From positions 916,176 through 980,175 of the forward strand of contig NC_043742.1 of NCBI RefSeq assembly GCF_004337985.1: 64,000 nucleotides of DNA, given 5' to 3'. Every line of letters begins with the position of its first letter. The first letter of the stretch is position 1. The DNA comes from Pyricularia pennisetigena. Lineage: Eukaryota; Ascomycota; Sordariomycetes; Magnaporthales; Pyriculariaceae. A program made the position numbers and the translations under genes. The notes below the pieces were generated by a model. The model saw only the letters and a list, made by a program, of their open reading frames with translations, did no database searches and was not told where the DNA came from. Positions 48,933-59,647 of this stretch are shown piece by piece.

Positions 48933-49690
48933 CTAACGGTGTGCCGGGCCTACGGGGCCCAATTTACGTGGATTTTCAGGGTTTTTACCGCTAAATTTCT
49001 GCGTTACAGGTGAATTTACGGTTATTTCCGTATTTTGTTCGGGATTTAGCTTTTCCGTTACCGTATTTTCTTCCGGTTCTAAATCGGTGTAAATTCTATA
49101 GTCCTCGTAATTTTCGGGGTTTATATTATTTAATTTTATTTCCAACGGGGTTGCGTAACCCTCTATAACCCCTTGTAAAACCATGCTAAAAACGGTGCTT
49201 TATTCACCTATTATACAGGCGTAATTCGAAATAACGTTATTTCAAATAAGGATATCGCACCCTTTAACCTTTAAACAAAACGAATGTTTAACGGTATTTA
49301 AACGTCCCCACGCCTTGCGATCCTTATCCTACAGGATACTTTTTAATAATACGCCCCTTATATTAAAATGTATAAAATTATCAACGATATTTATTCCAAA
49401 CGAGGGGATATATAAAACGTTATTTAACGTAACCTTTTTAAATTCGTCAGCTTTTTGGCCGTAACGGATTTGTATTTTCACAGTTCCGGTATTTACAGGT
49501 TTAACAGGGCCACCTCCTGTACCGATTTCGATTATAAAACTGGGGGTATAGTCGGTAAAGAATTGCTTATTTGCAAAAATATGGTGCGTGCTATTTGTAT
49601 TGTACAGGATAGGGTAACCTAGCCTCCATAGTTTAGGGGTTTTTTTTACGCCGCATCCAGGTTTCGTTTTAGCTTTAGAATTAGCTATTA
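48933..49690 (-). pseudogene. Copia-A copy 2 protease and pre-integrase region
   Basis: Minus strand. Around 49430-49560 it reads IGTGGGPVKPVNTGTVKIQI and VTLNNVLYIPSFGINIV, the segment that follows the protease active site in Copia polyproteins. The open frame 48933-49184 (PLEIKLNNINPENYEDY, then a PEENTVTEKLNPEQ repeat-like acidic stretch) is a spacer of unknown role. The DSGA active-site box could not be read. Confidence 0.65.
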
Positions 49691-50943
49691 AAGCCTGTGG
49701 TTTTAGCGTTTTACCGGTATCGGTTTCCGAATCCGAATCCGAACGTAATTTTATAATTCCGCTAATAGCGGAATTAACCTCCTATTCCAAAGCGTTATAC
49801 GCTGCGCTCTCGTTAACGTTATTTGGAATGGAGCGCGTAAATAATTCGAAATCCATAAAAATTATGGACGTTCTAACGGTTAATTTACTGGAAAAGGATT
49901 TAATATCTTTCGCAAAAACAGAATCCAAATTAGAGTTTGTACTCTTTTTTCGTGATTTAGAGGTGTTTTCCTACCTATTATTTTCCTTTTTAGCGCCTTT
50001 TTTAGCGTTTTTTTTTGTTCTTCTGCCTTTAAACCTATAATTAGCGGTTTTAGCCGTTGTAAAGTTCAAAATCGAATTTTCGGATATAAGGTCCGCTATA
50101 AGGTATTGCAAATTTAATTTTTCCGAATTTTGGCTTATTACCTGCAGGGCCCGTTGGGTATTGCGTTGGCGTTCGGTCCAAATAGGGAATGTCCCCTCCA
50201 GGGCCCGTAGGTATTAATTTCGTACGTTTACGGGGTTAATTTGCAGTTTGGTATTCGCTAATTTAGTTACCAGTAAATTAAAACGGTTGTTAAATTTAGG
50301 TATTGTTTTTTTTAAATTTCGAAAAATTTAAGGCGTGGAATTTCCGATATAATGAATTTCGATTAATTTCAGGTGAAACGGAATAGCTATTTTCCAGGGT
50401 CTTATAAGCCGTTACGGGGTTGGAATACCATGCAATGGATTTTAAAAGTTTTTTGGTTAAGCTGTTTTTTATAAGCAATAATAGGATTAATTGCTCGTAT
50501 ACCGGTAGGGTATAACCAATTTCAGGGTTGGAAATAAATTCCGCTGTTTTTATAGCCCTAAATTATATTATTAACGCCTATTTCCACAAATCGTAATAGC
50601 TAAACTTTACTAATTTACAATTTTCGGGGAAGGAAAATACCCGTTTCGACAGTTTTTTACCTATCCCGTTACCTAAAATTAGGTTATTAGGTGGATCAGG
50701 GGGTGCGGTAGCCGGTTTGTTTTCCGAACTACCATTAAAATTAGTGGAATTACCGCTTTTCAGGGTTAATAGGGCAGTTAACTGTTGAATTGTCCTCCAA
50801 AATTAATCCATTTGCGTAGTTAACGCTTTTAATTGCAGGTTTTGGGCCGGTAATTTAGCGGTCAAAACTTCCTTTGGGTTGGGTTTAGGCCCTTTATTTG
50901 TTGGAATTGGGCCTGGAAGGCCCGATATAGGGCTGTTTTCCAT
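49691..50943 (-). pseudogene. Copia-A copy 2 gag
   Basis: The start ATG is at 50943 (reverse of CAT at 50941), giving ENSPISGLPGPIPTNK. It continues through LPAQNLQLKALTTQMD, ILGNGIGKKLSKRVFSFPEN and the open frame 50296-50478 with SVSPEINRNSLYRKFHALNF. This is the helical gag layout of Copia elements, with a few stops at former CAA/TGG codons. It would form the virus-like particle. Confidence 0.7.
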
Positions 50944-51720
50944 TATAGAGTAACCTAAATTATAATTGCAATTCGCTAATTTATAGCTATAATCAACTAA
51001 CCTAACTGCCTAAGGGTAAATACCTTATCTCATTTAGGATTTGCTATACCGTTTGCCTTTTAACGGGTATAGGCCTGTAATTGCCAATTACAGGGTTTAT
51101 TATTATTTCTAATAGTTAAAATCCATTAAAATACAGGGTTGGAATCCCCGAAATCCGCAATTAATGGGTGTTTTGGTATTTGTACCAATCCAGGTGCACG
51201 AAACGAATTTAATTCGTTAAATGGGTGCAGGGTAAATTGCAGGGTATCGTGCAAGGTAAATTAACCATTAACGTAATTCCCCTAATGGGTTTGTGGGCTA
51301 TTATAAACTTTATTAAACGCATTAGGATTTAGTGGACTATTAGCGAACGAATACAGGGGTTTTTAGCCCTAATTCGCTAGCGTAAACCCTATTAAAATTT
51401 GAACCAATTACAATGGCGTACACGATGCACAAAAAGCACACCAAAATTTTTTTTTGGATTTGCAATGCAAACGATCGCTGCAGTACTTAAAAGGGCCTGA
51501 ATCGAACGCTAATTTTTAACGATCCCCATTATAAATACAGGGGGTTGGGTGCTGAATTAGCGCCTAAAACCAACAATTTCGCACAAAAACAGAAAAAATT
51601 TCGTCAATATACGTGCTATAAAAATGCGACAATAACCAAAATAAAACCTAAACTTCAGGTTTTCCAGCGATGTAAAATGCACTTTAATGCACAAACTAAA
51701 ACCTTTCCGGGCTTATAAGC
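50944..51720 (-). other. Copia-A copy 2 5' leader
   Basis: About 0.78 kb between the 5' LTR and gag, without coding signals. It contains the primer-binding site at its LTR-proximal end. Copy 1 is cut in the same leader at 20020. Confidence 0.65.
51707..51720 (-). promoter_or_regulatory. Primer-binding site, half-tRNA(Met) type
   Basis: The plus strand reads CCGGGCTTATAAGC directly beside the LTR. It matches the anticodon stem-loop of initiator tRNA(Met) (CCGGGCTCATAACC), with the CAT anticodon read as TAT, a CpA to TpA change, and one further mismatch. Confidence 0.6.
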
Positions 51721-52274
51721 TGTCAACAATATGGGTTGCTAACAGGGGGTTAGGTATTAGCTTAGGTACGGCGTGGTGTTAATTGCGTTGTAAAAGCCTG
51801 TAATTACAGGGTTTGTATACACTAAATTCACTAATTTTAGGATTAATAGATTTAATTTATTGGTGGGGGAGATTTTGTTTTGTTTCCTTTACATACTTTC
51901 CGACATCGAAATGGGGGTCCGCACCCCGCAAAGGGTTCCAGTGCCGCACACGATTTTCCGAAAAATTATTTTGTATGCGTTGTTAAAAAAACACCTTTAT
52001 TTCCATATAAACCATTTCTGGGTTCGCACTGATTTGCTGATTTGGTGAAAATTTCAACCCGGTACAAGGTGATTGACTCGTAAGTGCAAAGTGGGTATTA
52101 AACCAGGTATAGGGTGAAACCCCATTCGCTAATTTTAAATCGCAACTCCTGCAATACACAAAATATAACAGAAAATTTAACAACCTCAACAGCCCCACTT
52201 CAGCGCTATTCATTGTGGTTTATATACAAATAAGGGTGGACCCATTACATGCTAAATAACGCATATAATTAACA
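51721..52274 (-). repeat. Copia-A copy 2 5' LTR
   Basis: Starts TGTCAACAATATGGGTTGCT and ends GCATATAATTAACA; 554 bp, the same length as the left LTR. Confidence 0.92.
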
Positions 52275-54010
52275 GGAATTAAATACGAAATATTAATTGA
52301 TACGGACCATAAAACCCTAACCTATTTTACCGTTAGCAAAATATTAAATAAACGACAAATTAAATGGGTAAAATTCCTATTAAAATTCCATTTGAAAATT
52401 ATTTACCGAAAAAAACAGGAAATGGTAGGGCCGACGCTTTTCGCAAAAAGCCAAATTATAAGAATACAAGACCTGAAAAAACATGGAAAAGTATTACGGT
52501 AAACAACAACGGAAACCTTTTACCAATTTACCGAAATTTTATAACGATTAATACGGTAATTACACCAAAAAAAATACGGAAAATCCACGAAAAAAAAACC
52601 ACGGACACCAAGGAATTTCCAAAATATGGAAACGGTTAAAATAGTACCATAATTTTAAAGGAATACGATAAAAAGTACGAAAAACCATCAAGGATTGCGA
52701 ATTTTGCGCACGAAGCAAATCCGCCAAACATAAATTTTACGGGTTTTCACAGCTTTTACCAACCCCTGATAAGGCCTGGTAAACTATTATAATGGATTTT
52801 CTCGTTAAACTACCATTTTCCGAAAAATTATTTATTGAAACTAAATACGATAATATATTAATTATAATGGACAAATTTATTAAATACGCCTATTTCCTAT
52901 TTTATCAAAAAAGTAGTAACGCCGAAAAAATCGCCTACAAATTCCTACGAATAATTATTAGCAATTACGGATTTCCAAAAAACATTATTACGGATAAGAA
53001 CAAGTTTTTTACATTAAAGTTTTGGAAATTTTTAATGGAATAGCTAAAAACCGACCACAAATTATTTACAGCACTCCACCTACAGACAAACGGATAAATA
53101 AAACGAATAAACCAAGTATTAAAACAATACCTAAAATGCTATATAAACCATAAACAGGATAATTGGGTACGGTTATTATTTACAGCACAATTCGCATACA
53201 ATAATTCAAAAAATAATAATACCAAAATCACTCCGTTTTATACTAATTACGGATTTAACTTTACGGTATATGGAAAATTAAAAACTACGATTACGGCCCC
53301 ACGACCCGATAAATAAGCAAACGAATTACTGAAATTCCACCAAAAATTCCAATCAAAATTGGAATTCGGACGAAAAAAGATAATTAAATATATTAACCAA
53401 TATCGGATAAAGGGACCATTTTTTTAAAAGGGAAATAGCGTTTATTATATTCGACGTAATATTAAAATATAACGACCAAATAGCAAATTTAATTTCAAAA
53501 AGTTTAGACCTTTTAAAATCGATAAAAAAATTAGCGAAACCAATTGTAAATTGTTATTACCAGGAATTATAAAAATCCACCCAACGTTCCAGGTATTATT
53601 ATTGGAACCAGTACCACCCGGTACCAATATATAAAAAAAAATCGAAATCGACGCAAAAAAAACGTACGAGGTCGAACGGATATTGGACCACAAACGCAGC
53701 CACGGTAAAATAAAATATTTTGATAAATGGGAAAACTATAAATACCAAAAAGGTATTTGGGACCTTTTAACCACTTTTAAAATTGCCAGGAATTATTCCG
53801 CCAATATCATTAGGAATTAGATTTGCGAACAAATTAACCAAAAAAAAGGACGACCTAAAAAAACATTACCTATTATTCCCAAAAGCTAAAAATCGATTAG
53901 GATTCGAAACCACACCATTAAACGAATTTATAAAAAAACAATTAATATATACTATAAATTAAAACATACGAATAAAACAATTTACCGACTGAACGTTGCG
54001 CAAAAACATT
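52275..54010 (+). pseudogene. Gypsy-G1 pol, second part (RNase H end, integrase, chromodomain)
   Basis: Continues the RNase H cut at 36777 (NGRADAFRKKP about 52420), then integrase from 52792 (MDFLVKLPFSEKLF, NIITDKNKFFTLKFW). The integrase C-terminus follows (LLEPVPPGTNI, about 53630) with a chromodomain at about 53645-53765 reading YEVERILDHKRSHGKIKYF. It stops at GCGCAAAAACATT where the Copia-C LTR begins; the 3' LTR of G1 is not in the window. Confidence 0.83.
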
Positions 54011-54678
54011 TGTAAGGAGGTTACGAGATAGAATAAGCTTAATCTTGAACGCGGGGAAAAGTGGATCACGTATAAGGCTGATGGAACGTTGAAATGGCAG
54101 ATAACCGTCTGCTAGCGGGTAATAGAGATGATATATTGTTGCACAATCGATTCGTTGAATCGTTGAATCGATGAAAGTTATGAAGGTGATAAAGGTGATG
54201 TATCTAAGGCTAAGTTGTGAATTACGTGTTCGAATCCGTAGGTGCAGATCTTCGATCCGGATGTCCGGAATGCGGGGTTACGTCACATGATTTGGCCTTA
54301 TTCATGTGACTGACCTGCCGACCTATTGAGCCTAACGGCCCTTTGAGCCTAACGGCCTATTGTGCTTATGCATGCACAGAAAATCTGCGGCCACAACGGG
54401 ATTCGAACCCACGCACTTTAACAACGTATATATAATATAGATTATGGTACGTGCATTATACCATTAAGTTAGATTATATATGACGTATTTGTTTTGTTGT
54501 TGAAACTATAAATAAAGACGTGATATATAAAGCTTTGTGTGTATAAACGCGTATACATTTTATTTGTTATTTATTTATTTATTCGATGCAGGGTAACTAA
54601 TAAAATTAGCACGTGCTAGCCGTTATAAAATAATGCAGGGTAGCTAATATAATTAGCCCTGCGCTAACCATGTTCACA
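54011..54678 (-). repeat. Copia-C 3' LTR
   Basis: Starts TGTAAGGAGGTTACGAGATA, shared with 59648 onward up to TATTGTGCT (about 54366). The far end is set at TGTTCACA (54678), because a polypurine tract on the coding strand lies right beside it and the coding-strand LTR then begins TGTGAACATGG. It could not be checked against the right LTR, which is cut at 61846. A 20-bp GAGCCTAACGGCC-type duplication (about 54326-54360) is absent from the right LTR. Confidence 0.75.
54391..54476 (-). other. tRNA-like segment inside the Copia-C LTR
   Basis: The minus strand shows an A-box-like CTAACTTAATGGTATAATGC and a perfect B box, GGGTTCGAATCCC. Between them lies a 5-bp ACGTA/TACGT stem with a long loop that could hold an intron. 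The 3' acceptor side (TGTGGCC) has no pairing 5' partner, so a functional tRNA is not supported. Confidence 0.35.
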
Positions 54679-54687
54679 TACCCCCGT
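54679..54687 (-). promoter_or_regulatory. Polypurine tract of Copia-C
   Basis: The plus strand reads TACCCCCGT; on the coding strand this is ACGGGGGTA immediately before the LTR start TGTGAAC. This is the expected place of the plus-strand primer. Confidence 0.6.
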
Positions 54688-54741
54688 AATTTATTTATTA
54701 TATAAAATAATAAACAAATTAGCGAGTGGATACGTTTTATT

Positions 54742-55260
54742 TTATTTATTTTTATTGTTATCCTCTGCACCGTTATTAGCATTTGCATAGGATAATAGAT
54801 CCTTATGCAAAGGTCCGGGTACTGATTTCGTTAAAAAATCAGCTATATTTAACTTAGTTGGTATATATTCCAACTCAACTAAATTATTATTTATAGCTTC
54901 GCGGCTAAAATGATATATTACATCGATATGTTTAGATCTTTTATGAAATTCCGGGTTTTCCGCGAGCTTTATGGTAGACGTATTATCCACTAAAATTAAA
55001 GGGGTTTTAATGTTAAAACCCAACTTTGAATTATTATTTATATAATTTAACATATTATTCAAATATATGGCTTTTTTAACGGCGTCCCGTAAAGCCATAT
55101 ACTCAGCTTCAGTCAACGATAAAGCTACCGTTTTCTGAAATTGAGAAGTCCAACTTATTATATTGTTATCGTTATTTATGTTATAACTGTTGGACAGGCT
55201 AAATATGTATCCAGTAGTGGAACGTCTTTGATTTAGGTCGTTAGCTCAATCAGAGTCTAT
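54742..55260 (-). pseudogene. Copia-C RNase H
   Basis: Minus-strand landmarks: RRSTTGYIFSLSNS, a WTSQFQKTVALSLTEAEYMA segment (the WxSxxQ and TEAEYxA boxes), PLILVDNTSTIKLAENPEFH, then HKRSKHIDVIYHFSREAI and FLTKSVPGPLHKDLL. These are all expected RNase H motifs of Copia, in order and in nearly one frame; the open frame 54742-55116 covers the second half. It is probably the C-terminal end of the polyprotein. Confidence 0.85.
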
Positions 55261-55312
55261 ATATCCCTTAATAAATAATATATTATCGTTATTTTGGCTT
55301 TTATCCTGCAGG

Positions 55313-55451
55313 TTTATATTATTTATATTATTTATATTATTTATATTATTTATATTATTTATATTATTTATATTATTTATATTATTTATATTATTTATAT
55401 TATTTATATTATTTATATTATTTATATTATTTATATTATTTATATTATTTA
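55313..55451 (-). repeat. 9-bp microsatellite, about 15 copies, coding Ile-Asn-Asn
   Basis: Unit TTTATATTA on the plus strand. On the element's coding strand each unit reads Asn-Asn-Ile, in a position between the RT and RNase H domains. The length is a multiple of three, so the frame is kept. The plus-strand reading (IYI repeats) is a shadow. Confidence 0.93.
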
Positions 55452-57189
55452 TTCACTTTTCGTTAACGTTATTTTTATTGGATCCGTTATTGTTAACGTT
55501 ATGTTGGGATATATTATTAACGTTATATTGTGGGCCAAAAGTGGGATTTTTTAGCAGATATTTAAAAACATTTTCAAGAATCTTGAAATGTTCAGCCCCA
55601 GGATTAGCCATAAACCTGGCGGCTAGGCACGTGCATCATGTTATATTTGGGCGGCTTTTTATTGCTAAATATAGTAGTAAGCCTACTTTTTGTTGGGAAT
55701 TTTTGATTTCCTCTTTTGTAGCTTTATGTTTATTTATATCGAATCTCAAACCTGGTACCCCCGGAATGGTAGAAGGTTTTTCGTTATTTATAATATTGAA
55801 TTTATTCAATATTTTATTGGTATAATTTTCCTGGCTAATAAAACCGGTTTTATTGTTTTTATTTATCGTTATCCTGTTACCCAAAAAATTGGACACAGGT
55901 CCCATACATTCTATTTTTATATATTTGGATAATTCTTTATAAAAAATATCCAATAACGATAAATTAGCATTAAATGCCAAAATATCGTCGACGTGGCAAA
56001 CCATAATAATGCCAAAAAATTGGCTATTATTATCTTGGTTTATATATACGCCTTCGTCGTATGGGAAAACAGTAAAACCTAACTTTATCAGCGTTTTGGT
56101 AAAGTATTTATACCAAACTCTAGGCGCTTGTTTTAAACCATACAGGGTTTTATTTAATTTACCCACTTTATTTATATACTTTTTATCTGTATATAGCCCT
56201 GTAAGTAACTTTATATATATTTCGGTATCGACATTTGCGTGTAAAAAAGCGTTTTTAACGTCATATTAAATAACGTACCACCCTTTATATAATGCTAGCA
56301 TTATAAATATATACCAGGTTTCTGTTCTACAAATTGTAGAAAAGGTATCCAGGTAATCAACACCCATAATTTAGTGGAATCCCTGTACTACCCATCTGGC
56401 TTTATAACGATACCATTTATTAATATCCGTAATAAAACGAGTATTATTTATATTGTTCAAGGGTTTTTTCTTAAAAAAACCCAGCGCCCAGTTACAGCTA
56501 TTTTATTTGGAGGTAAATCCGTTATAGTAAAGGTATTGGATTCTATTAAGCTATTATTTTCGTCTTTGCAAACCTGCAGCCAATTTTCCCAATTTTGGCT
56601 TTCCATAGCTTGTTTATAGGTATTCGGTTCTATTAACGAATTTGTTATTAATACGTAATTATCTTCGTTAAAATTAAATTTTAACGATTTATTAATATGA
56701 CGTATCGTAAATAGAACGTCATTATATATTTTATATTCTGCAGAATTTATTGGGGGTTTTATTTTTTATGTTTATTTTTATAGACGAATTGCTAGCTGCT
56801 TGGGGATTATTGTTATTGGTAACAACGTTGTTTTTATCAGCAATATTAACGTTATTCGCGTTATTAACGTTATTAATATTATTTTTATCAACGTTATTTT
56901 TATTTATATTTGTATTATTTACTGCATTTACCTCAAAATCTGGTAAAAAGCATTCGACCTCGTTTATATTATTATTATTTATAGTGGTATTTTCGTTGTT
57001 TATATGTGGATGAAAATTATCCGTTATAAAAGTAATATCTCTAACCAGGAGACATTTCCTTTTATATGGGTTCCATATTTTATATATCTTTATATTAGGT
57101 GTAAAACCTACTAAAATACCAATTTTATTTCGAAGTTCAAGCTTCTCTTTATCATGGTTATCGTTATAGTAAATAATACATCCCCAAAA
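55452..57189 (-). pseudogene. Copia-C reverse transcriptase and IN-RT spacer
   Basis: Read on the minus strand. An Asn-rich spacer (about 56600-57120) is followed by ESQNWENWLQVCKDE, then WVVQGFH-IMGVDYLDTF. Next come KLNKTLYGLKQAPRVWYKYF and MVCHVDDILAF, which carries the catalytic VDD box (56166-55636), and YLAIKSRPNIT. One frameshift lies in a T/A homopolymer near 56480, a TAA replaces a CAA near 56360, and another stop closes the open part at 55636. Few lesions compared with Copia-A. Confidence 0.82.
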
Positions 57190-58578
57190 TTATATATAAT
57201 TATTTACGTAAATTGCATTATTATTTATATTATTTTCACTTATATTGTGAAATATATTGGCTGGCGTCTGCATATTTAAAGCCGTATATGGGGTGTTATT
57301 ATATAAATATACAGCGGCTAATAAAGCCTCACCCCATAAATAGTTAGGTGCTTTACTATTAAATAGCATAGCCCTGACCTTAATAAATAGGGTTAAATTT
57401 ATACGTTCTATTAACCCATTTGGCTCTTTTGTATATGCAGGCGTAAAATGGTGTATAATACCGTTATTCTGTAACGCAATTTTAAATTGGTTATTTTTAT
57501 ATTCGCCTCCATTATCGGTAAAAAACTTTTTTATTGTTCTTTTACCATTTATATTAACGGTATCATTATCCATTTGTTTCTTATATATATTGAATGCCTC
57601 TAGGGCATCAGCTTTTGTTTTTAACAATGCAACACGTAAATAACGTGACTTTTTATCCAAAAACGTTATATAATATTTAAAATAATTATACGTGGGTGGA
57701 TTTATGGGTCCACCTAAATCGGAATGGATTCTGTCTAATATATTATAATTTATAATATTTGCAGAAATCCTGTTTATTTTCCGATTGGATTTTGCAGTTA
57801 AGCAAATCTCACACGTATATTTATTATAATTATATATATCGTCTTTGGATATTTTTATTTTATTTATTTTTATTAACTGCAATAGGGGTGTTAACCCTAT
57901 ATGCCCATATTTAACGTGTAGTTTATATATTGCATTGGAAGAAATATCGTTATTATTCGACTTTTCTTCCGCATGTAATATACAATTATTTTCCACAATT
58001 TGGGTAGGTAAAATATATAGCCCATTATTTTTATAACCTTTTGTTATTTTATGTTTATGTTCTTTATGTATCATTATTATTTTATTGTTTATAAAGGTTA
58101 TAATATAGTTATGTAGTTGTGCAACAGAAAGTATATTAAACCCAAATTCTGGTACATAGTACACGTTATTTATGGTTTCTGTTATACCTGTATCATTAAA
58201 CTTAACTTTTATAGTTCCCATCTTATTTATATTTAAGTGGGAAGCATTACCCCACTTAACAATCGTATTCATATCTTTAACGTCTGTTAAATATTGTATA
58301 TTGCAACATGTATAAATTGTTGCTGCACTGTCTATAATAAAATTGGAGGACTTTATAATCAAGTGCAATACAATATATGGATTAAAGTCAAAGTAAATTA
58401 AATTTGGAACAAACGTTGTAAAACAGTAATATCCCAAATTCAAATAATCAGCTTTATTCCCGTTATTGGGGTAATTATTATTATAATTATAATTATAAAT
58501 ATAATTATAATTATAATTATTAATGGGTAAAGAATTTACCTCATTATTAACCTTATTAAAGGTCAAAAGTTCATTCAA
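57190..58578 (-). pseudogene. Copia-C protease and integrase
   Basis: This 462-codon open stretch holds an Asn/Tyr-rich linker and a protease-like IIDSAATIYTC (DSGAT in most Copia elements, here DSAAT). It then has VYYVPEFGFNILSVAQLHNY, a GAG_pre-integrase HVKYGHIGLTPL...CEICLTAKSN zinc segment and a complete integrase core. The core carries D in RIHSDLGGPI, D in FFTDNGGEYKNNQF and E in TKEPNGLIERINLTL. The catalytic DDE triad is intact. It ends at a TAA codon in YVNNYI, with the frame continuing beyond (WGCIIYYND). The protease would process the polyprotein and the integrase insert the cDNA. Confidence 0.87.
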
Positions 58579-59265
58579 CGATACAATATGATGTTTATTA
58601 ATATTATCCTCACCACGGAATTCCTTTAAAATATTGGCAAATAATAAATCTACCGTATATTTATTTAAATCATCGTTCCGTAGGTTTTGGATAATATTCT
58701 GTGCAAAAGAGATCCAATTTTAATTTAAAGTATTTAACACCCAGGGTATAATAACCTTATCTTAAGTAATTAAACCTTTAAATTTCAAAACTGAATATAA
58801 CTCTTTTATTTTATTCAAATAAACCTCAATGTTATTAAACGATTTTGGTACGGCCGGATAAAACTCCTTTAATAAAAGGAAATCCGAAGTATAGCCTTCA
58901 GGATTATATATATTTTTTAATTTATTCCAAGCTTCGTACGCAGAAGTGCATTCTTTTATATATAAAAGAGGTTTATTATCGCACAGTGATTTTTCAAAAG
59001 CTAAAACCAGCGTATCTTTGTTTGTATAATCCAAAGGTTTAAAGGTATTATTATTATTATTAATAATACCACTTTGGATACCATTGGGGATACCAATGGG
59101 TTCCATATTATTATTAGCGTCGAGGCTAATAATAACTCCCTCCTTTTGCTCCAGGGTACACGCGAGTCCCTTCACTTCCAAGGCCGCTTGGGCGCGAATA
59201 GCCCAAATAACGTAATTCTCGGTGCCCTTAAGGGTTACCATTGGGATTTTGTCGAAGGTAACCAT
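58579..59265 (-). pseudogene. Copia-C gag (UBN2-like) with two stops
   Basis: The ATG at 59265 opens MVTFDKIPMVTLKGTENYVI and then WAIRAQAALEVKGLA, the usual start of Copia gag. AYEAWNKLKNIYNPEG and NNIEVYLNKIKELYSVLKFK match the gag helical domain. TAA stops sit at about 58762 (GLIT*) and 58720, after which the frame continues into 58578. Apart from these the frame is open. No zinc knuckle was found. Confidence 0.78.
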
Positions 59266-59633
59266 TTTAAATAAAAGGTCTTTTATTTGTATTGTATTTC
59301 GGTAACGGTCGGGGTTAGGGTCGAAAGGGTTGCTCGGTTGGATAGGTTTTGGAAAAAGCTTTCGGACGGTATAAGTCTCGTATTAATAGGACGAATAGCA
59401 ATGAAAATATAGGCGAATATTTGTTAAAATATATAGGTAGGTATAGAAAGGTGTATTATAACGGTCGGGTTTATTCGACGGCGCGTGCGATTCCGGTTTC
59501 GGCAATCATACCGTTGGATAAAACATGAATAAAATTATCGAATGGTATAAGGTTCGGGTTAGTCCGAAATAGGGCTGAAAAATAATCGATGGATTTAATG
59601 GTATTGGTATCGATTTCGTTGGTATAAGCTAAT
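59266..59633 (-). other. Copia-C 5' leader
   Basis: About 370 bp between gag and the primer-binding site; no coding signal. Confidence 0.6.
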
Positions 59634-59647
59634 CCGGGCTTATAACC
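59634..59647 (-). promoter_or_regulatory. Primer-binding site of Copia-C, half-tRNA(Met) type
   Basis: The plus strand reads CCGGGCTTATAACC directly beside the LTR start TGTAAAAAGG. It is identical to the anticodon stem-loop of initiator tRNA(Met) (CCGGGCTCATAACC) except for T in place of C in the CAT anticodon. Confidence 0.62.

Larger units (their letters stand above)
36778..52274 (-). mobile_element. Copia-A copy 2 (LTR retrotransposon with a nested chromovirus)
   Basis: Two LTRs of 554 bp each (36778-37331 and 51721-52274) bound the element. The 5-bp target duplication GGAAT (36773-36777 and 52275-52279) restores the Gypsy-G1 RNase H sequence when joined. The coding strand is minus: the 5' LTR is on the right, then gag, protease, integrase, RT and RNase H. 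Gypsy-H (37885-45669) is inserted just downstream of RNase H. Without it the element is about 7.7 kb. Confidence 0.92.

Noticed and set aside
54391..54476. Functional tRNA gene
   Set aside because: B box is good but the acceptor stem cannot pair and the D arm is irregular; kept only as a tRNA-like segment.
55294..55554. 86-codon plus-strand frame made of IYI repeats
   Set aside because: It is the reverse reading of the 9-bp microsatellite in Copia-C pol; the element codes on the other strand.
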